From assembly GCA_020446285.1 (NCBI GenBank), contig JAGREZ010000284.1:1-11224 (forward strand): a stretch of 11,224 nt of DNA, read 5' to 3'. Every line of letters starts with the position of its first letter. Position 1 is the stretch's first letter. The notes under the pieces were generated by a model that saw nothing but the letters and a program-made list of their open reading frames with translations, was not told the origin of the DNA and ran no database searches. Shown here piece after piece: positions 1 through 7,142 of the stretch. This stretch comes from Geminicoccaceae bacterium (GTDB lineage Bacteria; Pseudomonadota; Alphaproteobacteria; Geminicoccales; Geminicoccaceae). The translations under genes and the position numbers were made by a program.

Positions 1-242
1 CCGACATCACGCTCTATGGCGTCTGCCTGTCGATGATCGGTTCGGTGTCACTCGCGGTGACGACCGACATGAACATCCATTTCCTGCGCAAGCCGCAACC
101 GGGAACCCTCATCGCCCGTGGCCGGAACCTCAAGCTCGGCCGCTCGCTGTTCGTCGGTGAGGTCACGATCGAGAGCGAGCACGCCACGAGCCCCACCGCA
201 CACGCCACCGGCACATACGCCATTCCGCCCGGAACCGGCTGA
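1..242 (+). CDS. PaaI-family hotdog thioesterase, 3' end only
   Basis: The last 79 codons of a gene that begins outside the window. The reading frame starts at base 3 and stops with TGA at 240-242. The visible part fits the C-terminal half of a PaaI/YbgC-type hotdog-fold acyl-CoA thioesterase: a Gly-containing helix (LYGVCLSMIGS), the strand LAVTTDMNIHFLRKP followed by a Pro-Gly turn, then the strand pattern LGRSLFVGEVTI and a closing HATGTYAIP strand. Such enzymes hydrolyse acyl-CoA thioesters in the cytoplasm, often phenylacetyl-CoA-like or medium-chain substrates. The substrate cannot be told from this fragment, and the catalytic Asp/Asn helix of the N-terminal half is not in view. The stop overlaps the ATG of the next gene by one base (TGATG), so the two are probably translationally coupled. 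Family assignment is fairly firm; specificity is unknown. Confidence 0.8.
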   Translation, partial: DITLYGVCLSMIGSVSLAVTTDMNIHFLRKPQPGTLIARGRNLKLGRSLFVGEVTIESEHATSPTAHATGTYAIPPGTG

Positions 243-1462
243 TGGCGGATGCGCGCCGGTTGCGCAACCTGCAGATGGCCTTCCGCGAGGCGGCCTATGC
301 CCGCTATGTCGCCGGCAACAGTGTATCGCTGGTCGGCAACTGGATGCAGCGGACGGCAACGGGCTGGCTTGCCTGGGATCTCACCGGAAGCTCGGCCTGG
401 CTCGGTATCGTCGCCTTCGCGGACCTCTTTCCGGCACTTCTCATCGGGCCGGTCGGCGGGGTTCTTGCCGACCGGCACGACCGGCGCCTTCTCATGCTGG
501 CGTTCCAGTCGGCGATGTTCGCGGTGGCGATCCTTCTCTGGCTGGCCGCAGGCGCCGGGATGCTCGGCATTCATCTCCTTCTCGTGCTGACCACCCTGCA
601 CGGGGTGCTCGTCGGGCTCAATCAGCCCGCCCGCCTTTCCCTCATTCCCCAGCTTGTGCGCGGCGACCTCATCGGCCCGGCCATTGCCATCAACAGCATG
701 GTTTTCAACGGCGCACGCTTCATCGGTCCGGCGATCGCCGGCCTGATCATCGCCTCGTTCGGCACCTCCTGGGCCTTCTTCGTCAACGCCCTGACCTACA
801 TTCCCTTCCTGCTGGCGCTGTCGACGATCAGGCCCATCCCCGACGAACGTCACGCAACCCGCGCACCCTTCCTCACGCAGATCGCCGAGGGGATACGCTA
901 CGTCTTCGACAATCAGGGCATCCGCGGACTGTTCGTGCTCATCGTCGCCGGAGCGCTCCTGATCCGTCCGCTCGGCGAACTGCTTCCGGCCCTCGCCGAT
1001 GGCGTGCACGGAATGGGTGCGGCCGGCCTCGCGATGCTGAGCGCATCCCTCGGGCTCGGCGCCATTCTCGGCGGGCTCGCGGTCGCCACCATGGAAAGCG
1101 AACCGGGCATTCCGGCACTGTTGCGCTGGCTCACCGGTGCCGCACTCGCCGCCATCGCGGTCGCGCTTGCACCGAACTTCGCGCTCTCGCTCCTTTTTAC
1201 CGCCCTTGCCGGCATCTGCCTCGTCGGCTCCGGTGTCAATGCACAGACCATGATGCAACTCGCCGTTCCGGGCGAATTGCGCGGTCGGGTCATGAGCCTG
1301 TTCGGCATCACGTTTCGCGCCGCACCCGCCATCGGTGCGCTGGCGCTCGGCGCACTGGCCGATGCGATCGGCATACGGTTTGCCCTGCTCTGCGGCGCGG
1401 TCGCGTTCATGATCCTGCCGATCCTTCGCCATGGCGGCCTGCGTCGCCTGATTGGCCGTTGA
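242..1462 (+). CDS. MFS transporter, MFS_3 / EntS-like exporter family
   Basis: A 406-residue, very hydrophobic protein with the length and rhythm of a 12-helix major facilitator permease in the inner membrane. The N-terminus (YVAGNSVSLVGNWMQRTATGW, residues about 22-42) is the typical first helix of the MFS_3 branch, which includes the enterobactin exporter EntS. The loop between helices 2 and 3 carries the MFS motif A as GVLADRHDRR (about 73-82), with the Gly, Asp and Arg residues in place. A second landmark is PGELRGRVMSLFGI before helix 10, followed by an Ala/Gly-rich helix pair. Members are mostly drug or siderophore exporters driven by the proton gradient. No siderophore or drug genes lie nearby, so the substrate is unknown. 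The ATG overlaps the thioesterase stop, which supports this start and an operon with it. The stop overlaps the -35 box of the putative rplM promoter. Confidence 0.88.
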   Translation: MADARRLRNLQMAFREAAYARYVAGNSVSLVGNWMQRTATGWLAWDLTGSSAWLGIVAFADLFPALLIGPVGGVLADRHDRRLLMLAFQSAMFAVAILLWLAAGAGMLGIHLLLVLTTLHGVLVGLNQPARLSLIPQLVRGDLIGPAIAINSMVFNGARFIGPAIAGLIIASFGTSWAFFVNALTYIPFLLALSTIRPIPDERHATRAPFLTQIAEGIRYVFDNQGIRGLFVLIVAGALLIRPLGELLPALADGVHGMGAAGLAMLSASLGLGAILGGLAVATMESEPGIPALLRWLTGAALAAIAVALAPNFALSLLFTALAGICLVGSGVNAQTMMQLAVPGELRGRVMSLFGITFRAAPAIGALALGALADAIGIRFALLCGAVAFMILPILRHGGLRRLIGR

Positions 1463-1487
1463 CATGCGGGCATTCGGGCTCTAGTGA
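1459..1487 (+). promoter_or_regulatory. Putative sigma-70-type promoter for rplM-rpsI
   Basis: A perfect TTGACA at 1459-1464 is followed after 16-17 bases by CTAGTG/TAGTGA at 1481-1487. The -35 box is consensus; the -10 box is weak but has the CTAG core also seen upstream of the dehydrogenase at the right end of the window. The TGA stop of the MFS gene lies inside the -35 box. Transcription would begin near 1494, giving a leader of about 120 nt before the rplM ATG. The call rests on sequence match and position only. Confidence 0.42.
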
Positions 1488-1500
1488 TGCGCACCGCTGA

Positions 1501-1590
1501 CGGGCGCCCGAGGGTGCCCGCAACTGTTTCGTTGACCTTGCGTCGGCAGCATCCGCCTCGAGACCCGTTGCTGATGTCTGTCTCGTGAGG
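1501..1590 (+). promoter_or_regulatory. Structured rplM leader (two hairpins)
   Basis: Two stem-loops lie between the MFS gene and rplM. The first pairs 1501-1508 with 1513-1520 (8 bp including one G-U, 4-nt loop). The second pairs CCTC+GAGAC (1556-1564) with GTCTC+GAGG (1580-1590), with a 2-nt GT bulge and a 15-nt loop; it ends 23 nt before the rplM start. The Shine-Dalgarno of rplM is poor (GGGA at 1605-1608). L13 is known to autoregulate its own mRNA in E. coli, and L13 leaders exist in Firmicutes, so a similar role is plausible here but unproven. The first hairpin could instead be a weak terminator of the MFS gene, although no U-run follows it. Confidence 0.4.
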
Positions 1591-1613
1591 TCCCCTGAGA
1601 GCCCGGGAACATC

Positions 1614-2090
1614 ATGAAGACATACAGCGCCAAGCCCGGCGATATCGAGCGGGAATGGTTCGTGATCGACGCCGAAGGCCTGGTCCTTGGCCGTCTGGCC
1701 TCGATCGTCGCCAACCGCCTGCGCGGCAAGCACAAGGCAATGTACACGCCGCACATGGATTGCGGCGATCACATCGTGATCGTCAATGCCGAGAAAGTCG
1801 CCCTGACCGGTCGCAAGCTCACCGACAAGACATACTTCAGGCACACCGGCTATCCTGGTGGTATCAAGGAGTCGACCGCCGGAAAGATGCTGAGCGGCAA
1901 GCGCCCCGAGCAGGTGATCGAACTCGCCGTCCGCCGCATGATCCCCAGGGGTCCGCTCGGCAACCAGGTCATGCGCAAGCTGCATGTCTATGCCGGTGCC
2001 GAGCATGTGCATCAGGCTCAGTCGCCGAAGGCGCTGGACATTGCCTCGATGAACTCCAAGAACAGCACGCTGGAGGCGGCAAATGGCTGA
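1614..2090 (+). CDS. rplM: 50S ribosomal protein L13
   Basis: A 158-residue protein matching bacterial L13 along its whole length. L13 binds 23S rRNA early in large-subunit assembly. Diagnostic blocks are [16 protein letters not shown] (about 27-42), [16 protein letters not shown] (about 44-59), FRHTGYPGG (about 75-83) and the [12 protein letters not shown] core (about 110-121). It is longer than the E. coli protein (142 residues) because of a short tail after the [14 protein letters not shown] region, as is usual in alphaproteobacteria. The ATG at 1614 gives the canonical MKTYSAKP start. Its ribosome binding site is weak, in contrast to the strong one of rpsI, which fits control through the structured leader. 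The gene overlaps rpsI by 8 nt. Confidence 0.98.
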   Translation: MKTYSAKPGDIEREWFVIDAEGLVLGRLASIVANRLRGKHKAMYTPHMDCGDHIVIVNAEKVALTGRKLTDKTYFRHTGYPGGIKESTAGKMLSGKRPEQVIELAVRRMIPRGPLGNQVMRKLHVYAGAEHVHQAQSPKALDIASMNSKNSTLEAANG

Positions 2091-2568
2091 GGCCGAGACG
2101 GCATTTTCCAAGCTTGCCCAACTGTCCGACGGCAGCGCCGTCCAGACCTCGCCCTCCATCGCCGAGCCGAAGATCGATGCGCTTGGACGGTCCTACGCGA
2201 CCGGTCGACGCAAGGAGTCGGTTGCTCGCGTCTGGGTGAAGCCCGGCAGCGGCAAGTTCGTCGTGAATGGTCGCGAGATGCGCGCCTATTTCGCTCGCCC
2301 GACACTGCAGATGATCATTTCGCAGCCCTGCGAGACGATCAACCGGGTCGGCCAGTACGATGTCTATTGCACGGTCACCGGTGGTGGATTGTCGGGTCAG
2401 GCCGGTGCTGTCCGGCACGGCCTGAGCCGCGCCCTCACCTATCATGACCCGGCTCTTCGCCCGGCCCTCAAGGCAGGCGGGTTCCTCACCCGCGATGATC
2501 GTCAGGTCGAGCGCAAGAAGTACGGTCGCAGGAAGGCCCGCAGAAGCTTCCAGTTCTCAAAGCGCTGA
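2083..2568 (+). CDS. rpsI: 30S ribosomal protein S9
   Basis: A 161-residue S9. The conserved body begins at [14 protein letters not shown] (about 44-57) and continues with the KFVVNGRE strand, the [21 protein letters not shown] segment (split here as a Gly-rich loop plus helix, about 105-125) and the basic tail ending in QFSKR. The C-terminal Ser-Lys-Arg reaches the ribosomal P site and contacts tRNA. The first 40 or so residues are an acidic or neutral extension absent from the 130-residue E. coli protein and common in alphaproteobacteria. The ATG sits inside the end of rplM (8-nt overlap) and has a strong Shine-Dalgarno, GGAGG at 2072-2076, six bases upstream, which fixes the start. L13 and S9 are co-transcribed in nearly all bacteria. 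A clear terminator follows. Confidence 0.98.
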   Translation: MAEAETAFSKLAQLSDGSAVQTSPSIAEPKIDALGRSYATGRRKESVARVWVKPGSGKFVVNGREMRAYFARPTLQMIISQPCETINRVGQYDVYCTVTGGGLSGQAGAVRHGLSRALTYHDPALRPALKAGGFLTRDDRQVERKKYGRRKARRSFQFSKR

Positions 2569-2593
2569 ACTTTCACGAAATTTCGTCTTTTGC

Positions 2594-2626
2594 AAGGTCC
2601 ACCGTGCTTCGTCGCGGTGGACTTTT
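2594..2626 (+). terminator. Intrinsic terminator of rplM-rpsI
   Basis: A perfect 8-bp stem GTCCACCG (2597-2604) / CGGTGGAC (2615-2622) with a 10-nt TTCG-containing loop, followed at once by TTTT. The AAG before the stem can pair with the first U residues, lengthening the helix to 11 bp. It lies 25 bp after the rpsI stop and closes the ribosomal operon. Confidence 0.88.
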
Positions 2627-2643
2627 CATTTGATGCAAAACCG

Positions 2644-2673
2644 TTGGTGCAATCCGCTCTGCGGTGCTATAAA
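2644..2673 (+). promoter_or_regulatory. Putative promoter of the LysM-FecR / CHASE2 operon
   Basis: TTGGTG (2644-2649), an 18-bp spacer, then TATAAA (2668-2673) within GCTATAAACC. It lies just after the ribosomal terminator, in the most AT-rich stretch before the next gene. The spacer contains a small inverted repeat, CCGCtctGCGG. Transcription would begin near 2680 and give a leader of about 45 nt. The -10 match is good and the -35 match moderate. Confidence 0.5.
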
Positions 2674-2725
2674 CCAGAGGATTAATAAAAAGCGGTAGAC
2701 CCTCAACCACGTCGGACCTGGAGTA

Positions 2726-4396
2726 ATGGCGCTTTATTGGCGGTGGCCTCTGCTGCTTTCGCTGACGCTAGTGTTATCCTTCACTGCCTCTTCGAATTCG
2801 TTCGGACAGGATACGGCTGCTCTCGACGACGCTGCTCTCGACGACAATGTCTGGCATTATCAGGTACGTCCGGGCGACAACATATGGTCGATCAGTCGGC
2901 GGCTTCTTACCGACTGGAAGCGCTGGCCGGACATTCAGGCCGGTAACAATATCGAGCGTCCGCGGGCAATCCCGCCCGGAACCCGGCTCGCGATTCCGCG
3001 AAAATGGCTGCGCCGCAAGCCCGGTCCGGCAATGGTGTCGTCGGTCTCCGGCAAGGCCTATGTCACGGATACCGAACGGCATCCACTCGACACCGGTACG
3101 ACGATCGAAGCCGGTGCGGTCATCGAGACAGCGCCGCAGGCGACCGTGCAACTGACCTTCGTCGACGGCTCGAAGGTGACATTGCATGAAAATGCCCGGG
3201 TGGTCCTCGAGAAACTGGACACATATGAAGGTACCGAGGCGGCCGATGTGCTGATCCGTCTGGAAAGCGGCCGTCTCGATGCCGATGTGCAGCGCAAGCC
3301 GGAGAACGACTCCCGCTTCAACTTTCAGTCTCCGGCGCTCATTTCGGCCATTCGCGGCACGAAGATCCGAACCAGCCTTCTCGGTGACGGCAATCGTGGC
3401 ACCACCGAGGTTCTCACCGGCAAGGTCATCGTCGAAGCCGCCGACCGCTCTCTTGCCGTCGACAAGGGCTACGGCACGGCCGCCGACATCGGCAAGGAAC
3501 CGGAGCCGCCCACAGCCCTGCCCGAACCGCCCGTCCCCATCACCGACGACGGGCCCCAGCGGCAACTGCCCGTGCGCATCGCCTTCGAACCGGTCGATGG
3601 CGCCGCATCCTACCGCGTGCGCGTCGTACCGGCCGCCAACCCGCTTGCAACACTTGTCGACGTCACCGGGGTCGAACCCGTCTTCGGCATCGAGGTTCTC
3701 GATGACGGGGACTATCAGGTGATGGCGCGGGCGATCACGAGCGGTGGCATCGAGGGATATGACGCAAGCTGGCCGCTCGAGGTCGATGCCCGTCCGCTCG
3801 CTCCCCGCCCGATCGCGCCGCCCGAAGACCGGATCCTTCGCGACGACCGCACGGAGCTTCGCTGGGATCCCGCCGACGGTGCCAGTGCCTATCGCCTGCA
3901 GAGCTCGCTCTCACCCAATTTCGAGGTGCTTGAACTCGATGTCGACGGAATTGCCGGGGAGTCCTTTCCGGTCGAGGGGTTGAGCGAAGGAACCTTTTAC
4001 TGGCGGGTCGCCGGTATCGACGATCAGGGCGGGCCCGTTCCGTTCAGCGCGATCCGCCGGGTTGCCTTCGAGGAACCGCCGCCGCCGCCGGATCCGCGCA
4101 CTGTCCGCTTCGATGAGGAAGATCACAGGCTTCGCCTCAACCTGCCGAACACCGACCGCACCTTCCGCTACCAGATTGCCCGCGACGGGGCGTTCAGGGA
4201 TGTCGTGCGTGACGAGACGGTGGATGAGCCTGTCATCTCTCTCGCCGGTCTCATTCCCGACACATATCACGTCCGCATGCTTGCCTATGAGCAGGATGGA
4301 TATTCGAGCGGTTTCGGTCCATCGCGGGAGGTCGAGGTGCAGCCCTGGCCATACTGGCCGCTCCTGCCTCTCCTGGCATTGCTGGCCCTGATCTGA
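2726..4396 (+). CDS. Exported LysM-FecR domain protein with three FN3-like repeats
   Basis: A 556-residue envelope protein. Residues 1-28 form a signal peptide (Arg near the start, a Leu-rich core, then SNSFGQ). A LysM peptidoglycan-binding module spans about 43-91 (YQVRPGDNIWSISRRL ... IPPGTRLAIP). A FecR-type domain spans about 120-250, with the hallmark LTFVDGSKVTLHENA and ALISAIRGTKIRT segments. After a Pro-rich linker (257-272) come three similar beta-sandwich repeats (about 280-355, 362-449, 458-538); each has a YR-containing strand and a later Tyr-strand such as DGDYQVMARA, GTFYWRVAG or DTYHVRMLA. The protein ends in an uncharged hydrophobic tail (541-556). It probably sits in the periplasm, bound to the wall through LysM. 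A FecR-type fold here need not involve iron. The next gene starts 2 bp after its stop. The ATG has only a close GGAG (2-nt gap), but later starts would lose the signal peptide. Confidence 0.85.
   Translation: MALYWRWPLLLSLTLVLSFTASSNSFGQDTAALDDAALDDNVWHYQVRPGDNIWSISRRLLTDWKRWPDIQAGNNIERPRAIPPGTRLAIPRKWLRRKPGPAMVSSVSGKAYVTDTERHPLDTGTTIEAGAVIETAPQATVQLTFVDGSKVTLHENARVVLEKLDTYEGTEAADVLIRLESGRLDADVQRKPENDSRFNFQSPALISAIRGTKIRTSLLGDGNRGTTEVLTGKVIVEAADRSLAVDKGYGTAADIGKEPEPPTALPEPPVPITDDGPQRQLPVRIAFEPVDGAASYRVRVVPAANPLATLVDVTGVEPVFGIEVLDDGDYQVMARAITSGGIEGYDASWPLEVDARPLAPRPIAPPEDRILRDDRTELRWDPADGASAYRLQSSLSPNFEVLELDVDGIAGESFPVEGLSEGTFYWRVAGIDDQGGPVPFSAIRRVAFEEPPPPPDPRTVRFDEEDHRLRLNLPNTDRTFRYQIARDGAFRDVVRDETVDEPVISLAGLIPDTYHVRMLAYEQDGYSSGFGPSREVEVQPWPYWPLLPLLALLALI
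2816..2845 (+). repeat. Tandem 15-bp duplication inside the LysM-FecR gene
   Basis: Two exact copies of gctgctctcgacgac lie head to tail and encode AALDD twice (residues 31-40), right after the predicted signal peptide and before the LysM domain. Being exact at the DNA level, it looks like a recent in-frame duplication in a flexible linker. Confidence 0.8.
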
Positions 4397-4398
4397 TC

Positions 4399-7062
4399 AT
4401 GCTGGGCAGGCTGCTCCGCGACCGTCTGCCAATCGTACTGCTTGCCGCCTGCCTCGCTGCGACGGTCACCCGTTTCCATGGTCTCGAACAGGAGGAATTC
4501 GTCGGACAGGATCTCCTGCGCCGCATTTCCACGTCTCCCACCTTCGAGAATGTGGCGATCATCGCACTCGACGAACACAGCCTTGCCGAACTGGGACAAT
4601 GGCCCTGGTCCCGCGCCGTTCATGCGGAAATCGTCAGATGTCTCGCCCGCGCCGGCGCCCGCTCGATCGGTATCAATGTCGTTTTCGCCGAAATGTCGAA
4701 GACCGATCCTGTCGGCGACATGGAACTGGTGACGGCCGTCGCCAATGCCGGGAATGTCGCTCTCGCGACACTTCCCCAGGCCGGAAATGACAAGAGCGGA
4801 CCGTTTGCCGAGGTCCTTCCGTTTTCCGGTCTCGCCGATGTTGCAGCCGCCCTCGGTGACGCCCAGATCGCAACCGATACCGACATGCGCGTCAGGCGCA
4901 TGATCAAGAGTTCGCTCGCCCATGCGGTCTTCGGTATCGCCGGCGGAACCGCCGACTTCCCGCCCAATTTCGTACCGATCCTGCCCCGGATCAACGGATT
5001 GAACGATCTTGAAATCATCTCGGCCGCCAGCCTGCTCAATGGCACGATCGATCCACGGATCCTGAACGACCGCATGGTCATCGTCAGCGAGTCTGCCGAA
5101 GGTCTCGTCAACAAGGTCTGGCTCGGCAACTACAATCGTCCCGAACTCGTCTCCGTGGGGTTCGTGCAATCGGCGATGCTTGCCACGCTTGACGAACATC
5201 GCATGCTCTGGATGCCCCGATCGGCTGCCACATTCTCGGCAGTACTCACCGTCGCGGCACTCCTGCCGTTCATCATCGCCGGCCCGACCCTTGCCGTCAT
5301 TCTGCTGGCGCCGGCACTCGCCTTTGCCATTGCCGCCCTTGCGCTCGTAGCACTCCAGCTCGTTCTTCCCGTCGTCGTTCCCGCATCGATCGCTCTTTTC
5401 TGCATCGCCACGGTGGCTTCATTCGGTGTGCTCAAGCGTTACCGTCGCTCGACGCGAGCTGCCCACAGGGCCCACAGGGCTCTCGAAGCGATATCCGATG
5501 CGGTCATCACCGTGACGACCGACGGTCGAATCGTCTATGCCAACCATGCGGCGGTCGATCTTCTCGGACTTCCCGACGAAAATCTCGCCTCGCTCGATCT
5601 CGGCAGCGTGCTGCCCGCGAGCGAACTGGGCGATGATCGTGATCTCACGCTGTGCGACAGCCAGGGCCGTCAACGCACGTTCCGCTCGCGCTGCCGCGAG
5701 CTGGAATCGAAGGAGAGCACAGGCACGGTCATCGCTCTCACCGATGTCACCGCGGACCGCAAGCTCGTCGACGAGATCAGCCACCGGGCGCTGCGCGATT
5801 CACTTACCGGACTGGCCAACCGGCAGGCCATCGAACAGCATCTCGCCAAGACCGTGGCACGGATCGGCACGCGGAATCCGGGCTGCGCGGTCGCCATTCT
5901 CGATCTCGACCGGTTCAAGGCGATCAACGATGCCCTCGGACACACCGCCGGCGACCATGTGATCTTCGAACTGTGCTACAGGCTCGACGATGCCTGTCTC
6001 GATGGTGATCGCCTCGGCCGGACGGGCGGTGACGAGCTCACGCTCGTGCTCTGCAATGTCAGCAGCCGTGAACAGGTGCTCAATCGCCTCACCCATTACC
6101 GTTCGATCGTGACCCGCCCGATCGTCGTCCATGGCGAGGAGCTGCACCTTCGTGCGAGTATCGGTGTGGCGATCTATCCCGACGATGGCGAAACCGCCGA
6201 CGAACTCCTGCGCCATGCCGACAGCGCCTTGCAGAGAGCCAAGGAAATCGGTGGCAATGATCTCGTCTTCAGCCAGCGCGCAAGCCCGATCGACGGTCGC
6301 GAGCGTCTGTGGCTGGAGCGGGAATTGCGCCGTGCGCTCGAGGAGGATCAGCTCGAGATCCACTACCAGCCGCGTTTCGAGATCGGTACAAGCCGCCTGA
6401 CCGCACTGGAAGCGCTCGTGCGCTGGCGCCACCCGCAGCGTGGCCTCGTCCCGCCCGGAGCCTTCATTACCTTCGCCGAGGAAACCGGCCTGATCTGCGA
6501 GCTCGGCCGTCAGGTGCTGCGCAAGTCCTGTCTCGAACTCACCGGACGAAACGATGCAGCGGAGACCTTGCGGCTCTCCGTCAATGTCTCCGTCGTACAG
6601 CTGCGTTGCGATCCCGGCTTTGTCGAGTTCGTCGAGGCGGTCCTGAACGAGACCGGACTTCCACCGGAACGGCTCGAGATCGAGGTGACCGAAAGCCTGT
6701 TTCTCGATCCGGCGCTCGCGGAGGTCGGGCGGCAGCTCGAGGCCCTCGCCAGGCTCCGCATCCAGCTCTCGATCGACGATTTCGGCACCGGTTATTCCTC
6801 GCTCGCCTATCTCAACCGCTTTCCCTTCTCGCGGATCAAGATCGATCGCTCGTTTGTCAACCGGCTCGACGACGATCCCGATTCGCAGGCCATCGTTTCG
6901 GCCATCGTCGGCCTCGGCCAGTCGCTCGCCAAATCAACGACCGCCGAGGGTGTCGAACAGGAAGGGCAACTCGCGCTGCTCGCCAAACTCGGCTGTCATG
7001 AAGTCCAGGGCTTCCTTCTCGGTCGTCCGCAGCCTCTGTCCGACTTCACATCCCTGCGCTGA
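4399..7062 (+). CDS. CHASE2-PAS-GGDEF-EAL membrane protein (c-di-GMP turnover)
   Basis: An 887-residue sensor protein. TM helix 1 (about 10-26) precedes a periplasmic CHASE2 domain (about 33-272; VAIIALDEHSLAELGQWPW is typical), then three helices at 277-344. A PAS domain (about 360-452) is followed by GGDEF (about 463-625) and EAL (about 637-880). In the GGDEF domain, metal and substrate residues are present in LDLDRFKAINDALGH (D502, D504), but the signature is GGDEL (543-547) and the RxxD inhibitory site is absent (LDGD). The EAL domain keeps E671 (EALVRW), D793-D794 (DDFGTGYSS), K814, E850 and Q870, so it should hydrolyse c-di-GMP. It is probably bifunctional or mainly a phosphodiesterase, driven by a periplasmic cue. 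The start lies 2 bp after the LysM-FecR stop, so the two are almost surely co-transcribed, and the upstream protein may supply the cue. The cue itself is unknown. Confidence 0.92.
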   Translation: MLGRLLRDRLPIVLLAACLAATVTRFHGLEQEEFVGQDLLRRISTSPTFENVAIIALDEHSLAELGQWPWSRAVHAEIVRCLARAGARSIGINVVFAEMSKTDPVGDMELVTAVANAGNVALATLPQAGNDKSGPFAEVLPFSGLADVAAALGDAQIATDTDMRVRRMIKSSLAHAVFGIAGGTADFPPNFVPILPRINGLNDLEIISAASLLNGTIDPRILNDRMVIVSESAEGLVNKVWLGNYNRPELVSVGFVQSAMLATLDEHRMLWMPRSAATFSAVLTVAALLPFIIAGPTLAVILLAPALAFAIAALALVALQLVLPVVVPASIALFCIATVASFGVLKRYRRSTRAAHRAHRALEAISDAVITVTTDGRIVYANHAAVDLLGLPDENLASLDLGSVLPASELGDDRDLTLCDSQGRQRTFRSRCRELESKESTGTVIALTDVTADRKLVDEISHRALRDSLTGLANRQAIEQHLAKTVARIGTRNPGCAVAILDLDRFKAINDALGHTAGDHVIFELCYRLDDACLDGDRLGRTGGDELTLVLCNVSSREQVLNRLTHYRSIVTRPIVVHGEELHLRASIGVAIYPDDGETADELLRHADSALQRAKEIGGNDLVFSQRASPIDGRERLWLERELRRALEEDQLEIHYQPRFEIGTSRLTALEALVRWRHPQRGLVPPGAFITFAEETGLICELGRQVLRKSCLELTGRNDAAETLRLSVNVSVVQLRCDPGFVEFVEAVLNETGLPPERLEIEVTESLFLDPALAEVGRQLEALARLRIQLSIDDFGTGYSSLAYLNRFPFSRIKIDRSFVNRLDDDPDSQAIVSAIVGLGQSLAKSTTAEGVEQEGQLALLAKLGCHEVQGFLLGRPQPLSDFTSLR

Positions 7063-7085
7063 CCTTGCGCATACCCGATCCGCGC

Positions 7086-7113
7086 TGGACAGAAAGCCGG
7101 CAACGCCGATAAT
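7086..7113 (+). promoter_or_regulatory. Putative promoter of the ribokinase gene
   Basis: TGGACA (7086-7091) and GATAAT (7108-7113) are separated by 16 bp; each matches the sigma-70 consensus at five of six positions. It lies in the 80-bp gap after the CHASE2 gene, so the kinase can be expressed on its own. The predicted leader is about 22 nt. I see no terminator between the CHASE2 gene and this promoter, so read-through is also possible. Confidence 0.5.
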
Positions 7114-7142
7114 CGTCGGGACACAGTTCAGGGAGACTTTCG

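Noticed and set aside
14..1465. A 483-codon open frame on the minus strand, antisense to the thioesterase end and the MFS gene
   Set aside because: It is rich in Arg, Glu, Gly and Asp with no recognisable domain, as expected for the mirror of a GC-rich coding strand. The MFS protein on the other strand is unmistakable.
118..1500. A 460-codon plus-strand frame overlapping the MFS gene
   Set aside because: Arg/Pro/Ser-rich shadow frame with no family resemblance and no ribosome binding site.
2575..2586. A 12-bp palindrome ACGAAATTTCGT after rpsI, followed by CTTTT
   Set aside because: As a hairpin it has only a 4-bp stem. The much stronger stem 10 bp further on explains termination. It could be an operator, but nothing supports that.
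2726..4396. A TonB-dependent iron-uptake anti-sigma role for the FecR domain
   Set aside because: True FecR regulators have a cytoplasmic anti-sigma part and sit beside a sigma factor and receptor. Here there is a signal peptide, LysM and no sigma factor nearby.
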